Source: Rhodospirillaceae bacterium (GTDB taxonomy: Bacteria; Pseudomonadota; Alphaproteobacteria; MPNO01; UBA2964). From it: 9,837 nt of DNA. The notes under the pieces are model-generated. The model saw only the letters and a list, made by a program, of their open reading frames with translations, ran no database searches and had not been told where the DNA came from. The position numbers were made by a program, and so were the translations under genes. Below are positions 1 to 7,885 of the stretch, piece by piece. Numbering within the stretch: position 1 is the first letter of the stretch; each line of letters begins with the position of its first letter. Location: positions 10,636 through 20,472 of the forward strand of contig PBOV01000084.1 of NCBI GenBank assembly GCA_002724505.1, given 5' to 3'.

Positions 1-28
1 TGAGTGGCAAGGATTTAGCTTTAGACAC
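1..28 (-). CDS. ftsX: FtsX cell-division permease-like protein, first codons only
   Basis: Partial gene cut by the left edge of the window. The minus strand reads TAGTG at the end of ftsE, so a GTG start shares its G with the last base of the ftsE TAG stop. The nine complete codons give M-S-K-A-K-S-L-P-L, a short basic leader ending in the LPL that often precedes the first membrane helix of alphaproteobacterial FtsX. FtsX is the membrane partner of FtsE at the division septum, where the pair controls peptidoglycan hydrolases. The one-base overlap suggests translational coupling with ftsE. The identity rests on position after ftsE and only nine residues, so it is an inference. Confidence 0.6.
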
Positions 29-753
29 TAAATTAGCTCTTTTGGTTGGGTTGTCGCTTTGGTTGAGAGAACTGGTTGTGTAGGGAGATTGAGTGTGCCG
101 TCTAAAAGCTGGAGACGTGCGTAGTTGAAGTCGTTTACAAGCGATTTATTGTGTGTAGCAAGAACAATGGTAGTTCCAAGCTTATTGAGTTGTTCAAATA
201 GATGCATTAGTCGCATTGCAATTTGATCATCGACATTACCTGTTGGCTCGTCCGCTAAAAGCAGCTTTGGGCGATTTACAACTGCACGAGCAATAGCTAC
301 ACGCTGTTTTTGTCCTCCGGATAATGTCGGCGGGCGAGAATCAATTTGGTCTGACAATCCAACCCAACTTAAAAGTTCTGAAACGTTATTCTTTATTTGT
401 TTTTCGCCAACGCCGGAAACTCTTAAGGGTAAGGCAACATTTTCCATTGTTGTCAGGTGATCAATCAGGCGGAAATTCTGAAAAACAACGCCTATTTGTC
501 GGCGTAATACTGGTAATTCGCGTCTTGGGGTGGTTGAGATATCGTTCCCAAAAAGGGAAATTAGCCCCCTGGACGGTTGCTGTGCTAAATACATGAGGCG
601 TAATAGAGTTGATTTGCCGGCACCGCTAGCCCCTGTTAGAAAATGAAAACTTCCTTCTTCTAGACGTAGCGAAATATCGTGGAGTATTTCGGGCCCCAAA
701 CCGTACCGCACTCCAACGTTCTGAAATTCGATGACGTTAACGCCGTCAATCAC
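28..753 (-). CDS. ftsE: Cell division ATP-binding protein FtsE
   Basis: ABC-type ATPase of the FtsEX divisome complex, acting at the cytoplasmic face of the inner membrane to drive FtsX and septal peptidoglycan hydrolysis. The 241-residue product has every ABC signature: Walker [10 protein letters not shown] at residues 41-49, Q-loop Gln92, signature LSGGQ at 144-148, Walker B LLLADEP at 165-170 with catalytic Glu169, and the switch His201. The opening [14 protein letters not shown] is typical of FtsE rather than of transporter ATPases. The C-terminus runs about 20 residues past the ABC core as a polar Thr/Pro/Lys tail. The start is a GTG preceded by AAGGAAG five bases upstream; no ATG or other start lies between it and the conserved domain. 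The stop TAG overlaps the ftsX GTG. Confidence 0.97.
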   Translation of the reverse strand: MIDGVNVIEFQNVGVRYGLGPEILHDISLRLEEGSFHFLTGASGAGKSTLLRLMYLAQQPSRGLISLFGNDISTTPRRELPVLRRQIGVVFQNFRLIDHLTTMENVALPLRVSGVGEKQIKNNVSELLSWVGLSDQIDSRPPTLSGGQKQRVAIARAVVNRPKLLLADEPTGNVDDQIAMRLMHLFEQLNKLGTTIVLATHNKSLVNDFNYARLQLLDGTLNLPTQPVLSTKATTQPKELI

Positions 754-773
754 CGTTCTTCCTTAAAATACTT

Positions 774-803
774 CTCATAAAAATAGAATTACACTGGGTT
801 CAA
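774..803 (-). promoter_or_regulatory. Candidate sigma70-type promoter for ftsEX
   Basis: On the minus strand TTGAAC (803-798) is followed after 18 bases by TATGAG (779-774). This would give a very short leader just ahead of the AAGGAAG ribosome-binding site of ftsE. The -10 element is weak, so this is a candidate from inspection only. Confidence 0.22.
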
Positions 804-829
804 TAGCCCGTCCAGCTCACTACTCCTGC

Positions 830-858
830 TTGCCTTTAATATTGTGAAACCTTATACA
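830..858 (+). promoter_or_regulatory. Candidate promoter for hpt
   Basis: TTGCCT (830-835) and TATACA (853-858) are separated by 17 bases, each matching the sigma70 consensus at four of six positions. A competing candidate is TTGACT at 984-989 with a weak GATTAC 17 bases later. The first would give an hpt leader of about 185 nt, the second a leader of about 30 nt. Neither is decisive by eye. Confidence 0.28.
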
Positions 859-901
859 ATTAGCATGTGTCAAAAGGCAAAAATGCTTTCATGGTTAAAC
901 G

Positions 902-915
902 AATAGGCACCTATT
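902..915. repeat. Inverted repeat AATAGG-CA-CCTATT upstream of hpt
   Basis: A perfect 6-bp inverted repeat with a 2-bp centre, followed within 35 bp by the palindromes ATGATCAT (925-932) and CTAAATTTAG (941-950). The symmetry and the place between a candidate promoter and the hpt start fit an operator for a dimeric regulator, but short palindromes occur by chance in AT-rich spacers. No regulator is identified. Confidence 0.3.
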
Positions 916-1049
916 TCGGACGGTATGATCATGGTCCTCCCTAAATTTAGTCTACAGGGAAAAGAACCCTCCTTGTAATCGAGTTGACTAAACTTCAAGC
1001 CATAAAGATTACGTCATTAAATAATTTGATAAAAAGAAGCAATGAATCA

Positions 1050-1595
1050 ATGTCTAATGTAAGCAACCAAACAAACATTAAGATATTAATTTCTGCAGAA
1101 CAGATTGCTAAGCGCATAGAGACCTTGGCCGATGAAATTGTAGCTGATGCTCCTAGCGATTTACTAATCGTTGTAATACTTAAAGGGAGCTTTGTGTTCG
1201 CTGCAGACCTTGTGAGAGAATTAGAACGAAAGGGGGCATCCGCGCAAGTCGATTTCGTTTCTCTATCAAGTTATGATGTTGGAAAAGTGAGCCGGGGGCC
1301 AGTGAAAGTTATTCATGACCTTTCAGAAGATGTTACTGGGCGTGCGGTATTAATAGTTGATGATATTCTCGAGTCTGGACGAACCCTTGAATTTGCGAGG
1401 GAAACAATGTTTCAACGACAGGCTGAATCGGTGAAGACCTGCTTATTGCTAGACAAACCGACGCAGAGAAAAGTTGACATACAAGCCGACTATGTGGGTT
1501 TTACTATCGATCCACAATTTGTCGTGGGGTACGGGCTTGATTTTGCTAAAAGATATCGTGGTCTGCCGTATATCGGCGCTCTTGGCTCTGATTAA
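1050..1595 (+). CDS. hpt: Hypoxanthine phosphoribosyltransferase
   Basis: Type I phosphoribosyltransferase that converts hypoxanthine (and usually guanine) plus PRPP to IMP or GMP in cytoplasmic purine salvage. With the ATG at 1050 the protein has 181 residues, the usual length. Visible motifs are LKGS at 44-47 (the pyrophosphate-contacting loop), SLSSYD at 71-76, the PRPP-binding segment LIVDDILESGRTL at 101-113 with its paired Asp residues, and the family ending FVVGYGLDFAKRYRGLPYIG at 157-176. The frame is open upstream to a TTG at 984, but the extra 22 residues are unlike the family and the ATG is preceded by AAGAAG about ten bases away, so the later start is preferred. It is convergent with the argH-lptM-lysA operon. 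No clear rho-independent terminator is seen in the roughly 100 bp after the stop. Confidence 0.95.
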   Translation: MSNVSNQTNIKILISAEQIAKRIETLADEIVADAPSDLLIVVILKGSFVFAADLVRELERKGASAQVDFVSLSSYDVGKVSRGPVKVIHDLSEDVTGRAVLIVDDILESGRTLEFARETMFQRQAESVKTCLLLDKPTQRKVDIQADYVGFTIDPQFVVGYGLDFAKRYRGLPYIGALGSD

Positions 1596-1698
1596 AAGAG
1601 GACCTGTAGTAACCCTCCGCGGTGTTTCTATGGAATGTCATCCATCCTAAAACTCGATTATTATGAGTCGGTAATCCAGAGAGATTTGCCTATCAAAT

Positions 1699-2955
1699 TC
1701 ACAGCCATTTGGGAAGATGATCCAGCGATATCAGTTCGTCAAAGCTAGGTCGCGCCCTTATCACGCTAAAATCTTTTTGGTTCACCATGACTTCAGGGAT
1801 TAATAAACGTGAATTATAGGTTGAAGCCATTACAGCGCCGTATGCGCCAGCAGATTTAAAGAAAAGTAAATCCCTTTCTTGCATTGTCGGCAATTGAACG
1901 TTCTTAGCCAAAATATCTCCTGTTTAACAAACCGGACCAACTATTTCAGCGCTTTGTTGGTTTTTGCTTTTGTTTTCGTTCACTGGTGCGACGGCATGAA
2001 AAGCATCATATAGCGTTGGGCGGATAAGATCATTCATCGCTGCATCTACAACCACAAAACGTTTGGTCTTTGTTTCTTTAGTCTGGACGACAGAGGTAAC
2101 TAAAATCCCGGCATTGCCGACTAACACACGACCCGGCTCAAAAGTCAGTTCAAGATCGAGTTTCCCAACAGTATCTGCTACGAGCGCGGCATACGTCTCA
2201 GGTTCTGGCGGTTGCTCGCCGTCATATACGATTCCAAGACCGCCCCCTAAATCCAGTCGTGATACAGTGTGTCCTGCGGCACGGAGGGTTTTTACCATTA
2301 AACCGACACGGCTAAAGGCCTCTTGAAACGGGTTGAGGGTTGTCAGTTGCGAGCCTATGTGAACCGCGAGACCGACAGGCTCTATTCCTGGTAAGGCTGC
2401 GGCCTGCCGATATACATCTAAAATATGATCGATATCGATACCAAATTTATCCTCTTGTCGACCAGTTGAGATTTTGTCATGCGTTTGCGCATCAACGTTG
2501 GGATTTACACGGAAGACGGCTGTTGCGGTCTTACTAAGTTCGACAGCGACTTCATTTAGGATGAGAAGCTCACCAACAGATTCAACATTAAATTGACCAA
2601 TATTATTGGAAATGGCGAACCGTATTTCTTCACGTGTTTTACCTACTCCCGAGTAGACAATTTTTGTGGCCGGTATACCTGCAAATAATGCCCGACGGAC
2701 CTCCCCTTCACTGACGACGTCGGCTCCTGCACCAAGTTTTGCGAACGTTCGAATTACCGCTTGGTTAGAATTTGCTTTTACAGCGTAACAAATCCGGCCG
2801 TTAACACAGGTTAACGCATTCGCCATAGTTTCATAATGTCTGGTCAAAGCGGACTTTGAATAACAATAGAACGGTGTCCCTATATTTGACGCAATGTCGG
2901 CAATAGCGACATCTTCTGCAAACAGTTGACCATCGGAATATTTAAAATCGTTCAT
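1699..2955 (-). pseudogene. lysA: Diaminopimelate decarboxylase LysA, interrupted by an in-frame TAA at the active-site motif
   Basis: PLP-dependent decarboxylase of meso-diaminopimelate, the last step of lysine synthesis. The N-terminal barrel has the PLP lysine in YAVKANSN (Lys60), HIGSQ at 199-203, LGGGLG at 236-241 and EPGR at 273-276. Codon 343 is the active-site Cys of GPVC. The next codon, at 1926-1924, is TAA where the family has Glu (C-E-S/T-G-D). Reading continues in the same frame with T-G-D-I-L-A-K and an intact C-terminal domain, including SAGAYGAVMASTYNSR, to a TGA at 1701-1699. Without the stop the product would be 418 residues, the normal length, so only one codon is aberrant; GAA to TAA is one base. 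Possible readings are a recent nonsense mutation, a sequencing or assembly error, or two polypeptides. The stop-ended product has 343 residues, lacks the Glu and the C-terminal domain, and should be inactive alone. The ATG start overlaps the lptM stop (ATGA). Confidence 0.93.
1909..1921 (-). promoter_or_regulatory. Ribosome-binding site and TTG that could restart translation of the LysA C-terminal piece
   Basis: Immediately after the in-frame TAA in lysA the minus strand carries AGGAG (1921-1917), five bases, then TTG (1911-1909) in the lysA frame. Restarting there would make a 70-residue fragment with the SAGAYG and YNSR segments. The AGGAG also simply encodes the Thr-Gly-Asp of the conserved motif, so the match may be incidental. 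Confidence 0.3.
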
Positions 2956-3083
2956 CCCGGATAACTCCTGGGATAGTCTGTTTTTTTTGTTCCTGGAGGA
3001 GGTTCGATACTAGCCTTTTTTCCGCATGCTGAAAGTGGTGCGGCTAACACGTAGATTAATAGCATATAAAGAATTAACCGCAT
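2952..3083 (-). CDS. lptM: Small LptM (YifL)-type lipoprotein
   Basis: A 43-residue lipoprotein gene sitting between argH and lysA. The product begins with a short signal peptide (residues 1-19, hydrophobic LILYMLLIYVLAAP core) and a lipobox LSAC with the lipidated Cys at 20, followed by GKKASIEPPPG and a tail containing YPRSYP. The lipobox-GKKGxLxxPP pattern and Pro/Tyr-rich tail are those of the LptM family, which in E. coli binds the LptD-LptE LPS translocon and helps its oxidative maturation in the outer membrane. Its ATG overlaps the argH stop by one base (TAATG) and its TGA overlaps the lysA start (ATGA), so the three genes are almost certainly co-transcribed and translationally coupled. 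Function here is by family resemblance; the reading frame and overlaps are direct observations. Confidence 0.85.
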   Translation of the reverse strand: MRLILYMLLIYVLAAPLSACGKKASIEPPPGTKKTDYPRSYPG

Positions 3084-4540
3084 TAGAGGAACCTCTCACG
3101 AGCATTCTTGACCTGGGATAAAACGTTTTGCGGTGCTGTACCGCCATAGCTTGTCCGGCTAGTGACAGACTCTACTGCACCCAGGATAGAAAAAACGTCG
3201 TCAGTAATTCTTGCTTCGACACCCTGCATTTCTTCGAGTGATAATTGTTCAAGTTTCCTATTAGACTTTTCGGCTAACTTGACTAATTCGCCGGTAATAT
3301 GATGTGCCTTTCGGAACGGCAAGCCTAAAACTCTTACTAGCCAATCGGCAAGATCGGTTGCTGTTGTGAAACCTTCCTCAGTTGCTTCCCGAAGTCTGTC
3401 GATGTTGAATTCTATATCTTTGATCATGCCTGTCATCGCCGCGATACAAATACCGATCGATTCAGAGCCATCAAATATTGGTTCCTTGTCTTCTTGCATG
3501 TCCTTTGAATAGGCCAAAGGGAGGCCTTTCATCACAGTTATGAGGCTTATCAGTGAACCAACAATCCTACCACTTTTACCGCGTACCAGTTCGGCGGCGT
3601 CAGGATTTCGTTTTTGTGGCATGATGGAACTGCCAGTTGTGAAAGCATCACTCAATTTTGCAAAGGAAAACTGCGCCGAACACCAGACTATTATCTCTTC
3701 CCCTAAGCGCGAAAGATGCAAGGCGGTGATGGCGGCAGAAGACAAAAATTCAAGAGCAAAGTCCCGATCCGAAACTGAATCTAGTGAGTTTGCGGTCGGC
3801 CTATCGAAGCCAAGGGCTTTAGCAGTTTGGTCGCGGTCGATTGGGTACGAAGTGCCAGCGAGAGCGGCAGAACCCAGTGGGCACTCGTTAAGCCGCGCGC
3901 GAGTATCCTGGAACCGGCTACGATCCCTGCCAAACATTTCGACATAAGCTAAAAGGTGGTGGCCGGCGGTCACAGGCTGTGCTGCTTGTAGGTGAGTAAA
4001 ACCGGGCATGATGGTTGCAGCATTTTCTTCTGCTTGATCGATTAATACTGACTGCAGACCTTTTAAGGCATCGTCTATTTTATCAATGGTGTCCCGAATC
4101 CAAAGCTTAAAATCTGTTGCCACTTGGTCATTCCGCGACCGCGCGGTGTGCAGGCGCCCAGCGTTTTCGCCAATAATCTCGCCAAGCCGTCCTTCAATAT
4201 TAAGGTGGATGTCCTCGAGAGAATTTTTAAAATTAAAACTCCCTTGTTCGATTTCTTTTTGTATTCTCTCTAGGCCATTAAGGATTTGATCCCCAGCCTT
4301 GGTATCTAGGATCCCCTGATCCACTAACATCTTGCAATGCGCAGTTGAGCCTAAGATATCTTGAGCAAAGAGCCGTTGATCGAAACCGATGGACGCATTG
4401 ATTGTTTCCATTAAAGAGTCAGGTGCTTGGCTAAAACGTCCGCCCCAAATTTTATTGGAGTCATTTTGACTTTCCTGCTCAGGGTCGTCCGTGGCAGGGT
4501 CTCCCTGCGCACTGGATTGAAGTGTATTTTTTGTGCTCAT
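3083..4540 (-). CDS. argH: Argininosuccinate lyase
   Basis: Cytoplasmic enzyme that cleaves argininosuccinate to arginine and fumarate, the last step of arginine synthesis; a homotetramer in the fumarase/aspartase superfamily. The 485-residue protein shows the core start [20 protein letters not shown] at 31-50, TARSRNDQV at 132-140, the THLQAAQP segment with the general-acid/base-region His183, and the signature loop [11 protein letters not shown] at 303-313 that carries the catalytic Ser. About 30 acidic, polar residues (rich in Asp, Glu, Gln, Ser) precede the conserved core, making it slightly longer than the usual 460-470. No good ribosome-binding site precedes the ATG, and only 31 bp separate it from the divergent tlpA start, so the promoter probably lies inside the tlpA coding sequence. 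First gene of the argH-lptM-lysA operon. Confidence 0.98.
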   Translation of the reverse strand: MSTKNTLQSSAQGDPATDDPEQESQNDSNKIWGGRFSQAPDSLMETINASIGFDQRLFAQDILGSTAHCKMLVDQGILDTKAGDQILNGLERIQKEIEQGSFNFKNSLEDIHLNIEGRLGEIIGENAGRLHTARSRNDQVATDFKLWIRDTIDKIDDALKGLQSVLIDQAEENAATIMPGFTHLQAAQPVTAGHHLLAYVEMFGRDRSRFQDTRARLNECPLGSAALAGTSYPIDRDQTAKALGFDRPTANSLDSVSDRDFALEFLSSAAITALHLSRLGEEIIVWCSAQFSFAKLSDAFTTGSSIMPQKRNPDAAELVRGKSGRIVGSLISLITVMKGLPLAYSKDMQEDKEPIFDGSESIGICIAAMTGMIKDIEFNIDRLREATEEGFTTATDLADWLVRVLGLPFRKAHHITGELVKLAEKSNRKLEQLSLEEMQGVEARITDDVFSILGAVESVTSRTSYGGTAPQNVLSQVKNARERFL

Positions 4541-4541
4541 T

Positions 4542-4559
4542 ATTCGGTCTCAATTCGGT
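4542..4559. repeat. Tandem ATTCGGT repeat in the argH/tlpA divergent gap
   Basis: ATTCGGT occurs at 4542-4548 and again at 4553-4559, an 11-bp period close to one helical turn, filling most of the 31-bp gap between the two divergent start codons. The spacing would place both copies on the same DNA face, as for a regulator site, but with only two copies chance cannot be excluded. Confidence 0.3.
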
Positions 4560-4571
4560 TAAAGAGGTAAA

Positions 4572-5159
4572 ATGCATAAAACCGTCTTAATCTCTATAGT
4601 TTTTATTGCCCTGGGCACTGCCATGTGGGGGTTTTTTGAGCAGAAATCAAGCAAAAACAAAGCTATCACCAATACAATAGCACCTCTATTAACGGGCGGG
4701 ATGAAAAATTTTACCCCGGCGGATCCGGTGGGGCCACCGATGAAGCTTGAAGTTCTTGCCCAAAATGGAAAAATTTTGTCTCTTAACAAGTTTAGGGGCA
4801 AGCTTCTTCTAATAAATTTCTGGGCGACCTGGTGCACGCCTTGCATTCTTGAAATGCCTTCTTTAGTGACATTGCAGAGGAGACGTGGCGGGAGTGATTT
4901 TACGGTTCTTGCCGTATCGCAGGATTTTCAGGAATGGAAGGCAATTAATCCATTTCTCGAAAGATATAAGCTCGACGGCCTACCGATTTACGTAGACCGA
5001 AAGTCAGCTGCAGGTAGTAAGCTCAAAGTTATAGGCCTTCCGACATCAGTCCTTCTATCTCCAACGGGCAAGGTCCTTGGGCATCTTAAAGGAGTTGCTG
5101 AGTGGGACTCGCCGGAGGCTTTAGCCTTAATCGACTTCTATAGAGGAATGAGGGGATGA
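4572..5159 (+). CDS. Membrane-anchored TlpA/ResA-type thiol-disulfide thioredoxin
   Basis: Periplasmic thioredoxin-fold oxidoreductase, 195 residues. The N-terminus has one hydrophobic segment (about residues 4-22) after a short basic start, with no lipobox, so it is probably an uncleaved membrane anchor. The thioredoxin domain covers roughly 56-195: KLLLINFWATWCTPC with active-site Cys88 and Cys91, and the cis-Pro loop GLPTS with Pro157. Such proteins are usually thiol reductants for cytochrome c or copper-centre maturation; which partner applies here cannot be read from the sequence. The ATG follows AGAGG by four bases. A weak promoter candidate (TTGAAG 4517-4522, TATTCG 4541-4546) overlaps the start of argH. 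The gene ends two bases from the convergent hbd stop. A TlpA-like gene divergent from argH is, as I recall, common in alphaproteobacteria. Confidence 0.92.
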   Translation: MHKTVLISIVFIALGTAMWGFFEQKSSKNKAITNTIAPLLTGGMKNFTPADPVGPPMKLEVLAQNGKILSLNKFRGKLLLINFWATWCTPCILEMPSLVTLQRRRGGSDFTVLAVSQDFQEWKAINPFLERYKLDGLPIYVDRKSAAGSKLKVIGLPTSVLLSPTGKVLGHLKGVAEWDSPEALALIDFYRGMRG

Positions 5160-5161
5160 AG

Positions 5162-6058
5162 TTAGCGCGTCGATATCGGCTTGTCGTTTGTGTAGTCGTA
5201 AAACCCTCGGCCGGATTTACGGCCCAGCCATCCAGCTTCAACATATTTGACCAGCAGCGGGCAGGGGCGGTATTTGCTGTCAGCCATGCCATTGTGTAAA
5301 ACTTGCATAATAGAAAGACAGGTATCGAGCCCAATAAAGTCAGCAAGCTCAAGTGGTCCCATTGGGTGATGGGCGCCTAATTTCATTGCGTTATCAATGT
5401 CGGTTACACCTCCGACACCTTCTTGAAGTGCGTAAACCGCCTCGTTGAGCATGGGGACAAGTATCCTATTTACAATAAAGGCTGGAAAATCTTCAGATGT
5501 TATTGAAATTTTTCCGAGTTTAGTGACAACGTCATTTATTGCTGTGTAGGTTTCCTCTTCAGTTGCTATGCTGCGGATCAACTCAACCAAAGCCATAACC
5601 GGCACGGGATTCATGAAGTGCATCCCCATAAAACGTGCAGGGCGGTCAGTTGCTGCGGCTAAACGAGTAATCGAAATAGACGACGTGTTGGTGGCGAGTA
5701 TAGCGTCCTTACGCAAAGTCGGGATCAACTTCTCGAAAATAGTTTTTTTGATCACTTCATTTTCGGTGGCAGCCTCAATGACTAGATCGCAATCTCCAAA
5801 GTCCTGAAGTTTAGTCGTTGTGGAGATATTCTCTATAGTGGCCTCCAACTCATCTGGTGTCAGCGCGTTCTTTTCAATGAGACGTTGTAACCGCTTCCGA
5901 ATGCTTGATATGGCATTCTCTAGAGCATCTTCCGAGATATCGGCTAGCCTGACAAAATATTTTGATTGGGCGCAGACCTGAGCAATACCGCCACCCATCT
6001 GCCCGGCCCCGACAATGCCAATTCTCCTGACCTCAACCGGTCCCGTCATAATACCCAT
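5162..6058 (-). CDS. hbd: 3-hydroxybutyryl-CoA dehydrogenase (3-hydroxyacyl-CoA dehydrogenase family)
   Basis: NAD(P)-dependent oxidoreductase that interconverts 3-hydroxyacyl-CoA and 3-oxoacyl-CoA, here most likely with C4 substrates; the same family is called PaaH in phenylacetate degradation. The 298-residue single-domain form lacks a fused crotonase. The Rossmann motif GAGQMGGG is at 17-24, with Asp40 ending the second strand as expected for NAD use. Catalytic residues in family positions are Ser127 (NTSSISI), His147 in GMHFMNPVPVM, Glu159 in LVELI and Asn197 in IVNRIL. The C-terminal dimerisation domain has GAHHPMGPLELADFIGLD and ends GRKSGRGFYDY. ATG at 6058 is one base from AGGA; an in-frame ATG at 6049 lies ten bases from the same AGGA and is an equally reasonable start, giving 295 residues. 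It follows etfA by 30 bp, in one operon. Confidence 0.95.
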   Translation of the reverse strand: MGIMTGPVEVRRIGIVGAGQMGGGIAQVCAQSKYFVRLADISEDALENAISSIRKRLQRLIEKNALTPDELEATIENISTTTKLQDFGDCDLVIEAATENEVIKKTIFEKLIPTLRKDAILATNTSSISITRLAAATDRPARFMGMHFMNPVPVMALVELIRSIATEEETYTAINDVVTKLGKISITSEDFPAFIVNRILVPMLNEAVYALQEGVGGVTDIDNAMKLGAHHPMGPLELADFIGLDTCLSIMQVLHNGMADSKYRPCPLLVKYVEAGWLGRKSGRGFYDYTNDKPISTR

Positions 6059-6088
6059 TTCCTGTCATGTTATTCTGTCGGCTTTAAA

Positions 6089-7042
6089 TTAGCGGGGTTT
6101 TATATCTTGCTTATCCAGCTCGGCCGCTAGCGCGGGCATTTCTTCAAATAGATCGCCAACCAAACCATAATCAGCGACCGAGAAAATTGGTGCCTCTTCA
6201 TCTTTGTTGATCGCAACGATGACTTTACTGTCTTTCATGCCGGCAAGGTGCTGGATTGCGCCGGAGATACCGATAGCCATATAGAGTTCTGGTGCTACGA
6301 TTTTACCCGTTTGCCCAACCTGGTAGTCATTCGGGACATATCCAGCGTCAACGGCTGCACGAGAAGCCCCGACGCCAGCCCCAATTCGGTCTGCCACGGC
6401 TTCGACCAAGTGAAAATTATCTCCGGACTGCATACCACGCCCCCCGGAGACGACTATTCGGGCAGAGGTGAGCTCAGGTCTCTCCGAACGCGTGAGTTCT
6501 TGGCCAAGAAAAGACGAAAGACCGGGGTCATCGCCGGCGTTTGCCACATCGATCGTTGCGCTGCCTTGAAGCTCAGCGTTTTCAAAAGCAGTGCCGCGGA
6601 CTGTTACGACCAGTTTTTCTTCATTAGCCTGCACAGTTGCCATTGCATTGCCAGCATAAATCGGACGGACGAATGTGTCCGGTGACTTAACTTCCATAAT
6701 ATCGGAGATTTGAACGATATCCAGCAGGGCTGCGACCCGTGGTGCGACATTCTTACCATGCGTGGTGTGGGAAAAAACAATATGACTATAGGCATCGGCC
6801 ATACTAACGACTAAGGCGGCGAAAGGCTCCGCAAGCCCATGCTTATAAAGCGCATTATCAACTAGATAAACTTTGCTAATTCCAGATATTGCAGCGGCAC
6901 TCTCAGCGGCGGCCTGACATTGATCACCTGCAACGAGAATCTCAACATCGCCTGCGTCCAATTCAACAGCGGCAGTTACGGTGTTGAGTGTGGCGCCCTT
7001 GATTTCCCGATTATCATGTTCTGCGATTACTAGTACGGTCAT
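6089..7042 (-). CDS. etfA: Electron transfer flavoprotein subunit alpha
   Basis: FAD-binding subunit of the soluble ETF heterodimer, which collects electrons from acyl-CoA and other dehydrogenases and passes them to ETF-ubiquinone oxidoreductase at the membrane. It has 317 residues counting from the ATG at 7042. The N-terminal domain begins [11 protein letters not shown]. The C-terminal FAD domain has SGGRGMQ at 199-205, the segment [13 protein letters not shown] at 225-237, QVGQTGK at 241-247, and the family signature [19 protein letters not shown] at 251-269, followed by NKDEEAPIF and [10 protein letters not shown]. The frame extends one codon to a TTG at 7045, but the ATG overlapping the etfB stop (TGATG, one shared base) is the natural start and points to translational coupling with etfB. 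It belongs to the type that works with acyl-CoA dehydrogenases rather than to the longer FixB type. Confidence 0.97.
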   Translation of the reverse strand: MTVLVIAEHDNREIKGATLNTVTAAVELDAGDVEILVAGDQCQAAAESAAAISGISKVYLVDNALYKHGLAEPFAALVVSMADAYSHIVFSHTTHGKNVAPRVAALLDIVQISDIMEVKSPDTFVRPIYAGNAMATVQANEEKLVVTVRGTAFENAELQGSATIDVANAGDDPGLSSFLGQELTRSERPELTSARIVVSGGRGMQSGDNFHLVEAVADRIGAGVGASRAAVDAGYVPNDYQVGQTGKIVAPELYMAIGISGAIQHLAGMKDSKVIVAINKDEEAPIFSVADYGLVGDLFEEMPALAAELDKQDIKPR

Positions 7043-7791
7043 CAAATTACTCCCGCTTCGTTCTTTAGTTTATCAACCAGCTCGGCAACATCAGCTACCT
7101 TGCCGCCACCCTCGCGTGGTGGTGGCTCTTCAACCCGCAAAGTTTTAAGACGGGGCGTTGCGTCCACACCTAAATCTTCTGGCGAGTACTCGACAATCTC
7201 TTTTTTCTTAGCTTTCATTATATTTGGGAGAGAAGCGTAACGCGGTTCGTTTAGCCTTAGATCTGTCGTAACGACGATCGGCAACGACAGTGAAACTGTT
7301 TCGAGGCCCCCGTCGACTTCACGTGTGACTTGTGCAGTACCATCAACAACATCAACTTTCGACGCAAAAGTACCTTGCGCCCACCCCATAAGGGCGGCAA
7401 GCATCTGTCCGGTTTGACTGCAATCATCGTCGATAGCCTGTTTGCCGACGATCACCATGTCTGGGGCTTCTTTTTCGCAGATTGCTCTCAACAGCTTAGC
7501 AACGGCCAATGGTTGCAACTCTGCGTCAGTTTTAACATGGATGCCCCTATCAGCACCCATCGCTAGCGCGGTCCTGATCGTCTCTGTGCACTTTTCTTCA
7601 CCGAGAGATACGGCGATGACCTCCGAAGCTTTGCCTGCTTCAAGTAAACGTATGGCTTCTTCAACTGCTATTTCATCGAAGGGGTTCATTGACATTTTTA
7701 CGTTGGCAAGTTCAACGCCAGTATTGTCTCCCCTGACACGCACTTTAACATTGTAGTCAATGACCCGTTTTACGGCGACAAGAATTTTCAT
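7042..7791 (-). CDS. etfB: Electron transfer flavoprotein subunit beta
   Basis: AMP-binding partner of EtfA, 249 residues, typical for the family. The start [19 protein letters not shown] is canonical for EtfB, so the ATG at 7791 is chosen although the frame stays open to 7869 (26 more, unrelated residues). [18 protein letters not shown] at 113-130 lies in the AMP-binding region. [20 protein letters not shown] at 177-196 is the recognition loop that docks onto partner dehydrogenases; its leucine (Leu188) corresponds to the anchor Leu of the human protein, and the following lysines match those methylated in mammalian ETF-beta. A weak GGA lies seven bases before the ATG. It is the first gene of etfB-etfA-hbd, with a plausible promoter about 70-95 bp upstream. 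Confidence 0.97.
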   Translation of the reverse strand: MKILVAVKRVIDYNVKVRVRGDNTGVELANVKMSMNPFDEIAVEEAIRLLEAGKASEVIAVSLGEEKCTETIRTALAMGADRGIHVKTDAELQPLAVAKLLRAICEKEAPDMVIVGKQAIDDDCSQTGQMLAALMGWAQGTFASKVDVVDGTAQVTREVDGGLETVSLSLPIVVTTDLRLNEPRYASLPNIMKAKKKEIVEYSPEDLGVDATPRLKTLRVEEPPPREGGGKVADVAELVDKLKNEAGVI

Positions 7792-7856
7792 GTTTAATCC
7801 GGATATTTGATAAGAAATAATACACTGCGTTCGATCTGCAGACACTAACGACCTTA

Positions 7857-7885
7857 TGTATACGGACAAATTCGGATGGGATCAA
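7857..7885 (-). promoter_or_regulatory. Candidate promoter for etfB-etfA-hbd
   Basis: On the minus strand TTGATC (7885-7880) is followed after exactly 17 bases by TATACA (7862-7857), each four of six to the sigma70 consensus. The predicted start would give an etfB leader of about 60 nt. It lies wholly in the 128-bp gap after the HIG1-like gene, which supports a separate transcription start for the etf operon. Confidence 0.38.

Larger units (their letters stand above)
754..1049. other. Divergent intergenic region between ftsE and hpt
   Basis: About 296 bp lie between the two divergent start codons. No convincing gene was seen on either strand. The region holds candidate promoters for both sides and, on the hpt side, a cluster of small inverted repeats between 902 and 950. 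No riboswitch or tRNA-like fold was recognised. Confidence 0.6.

Noticed and set aside
984..1049. N-terminal extension of hpt from a TTG codon
   Set aside because: The 22 extra residues are unlike Hpt proteins, the ATG at 1050 gives the normal length, and a promoter-like TTGACT overlaps the TTG.
1596..1698. Possible bidirectional terminator between hpt and lysA
   Set aside because: Only a 5-bp stem (ATGGA/TCCAT at 1630-1645) and an isolated CCGCGG are present, without a T-run, so no terminator can be supported.
7792..7869. N-terminal extension of etfB
   Set aside because: EtfB proteins begin with [10 protein letters not shown]; the upstream open stretch is unrelated in sequence and would begin within the -10 region of the candidate promoter.
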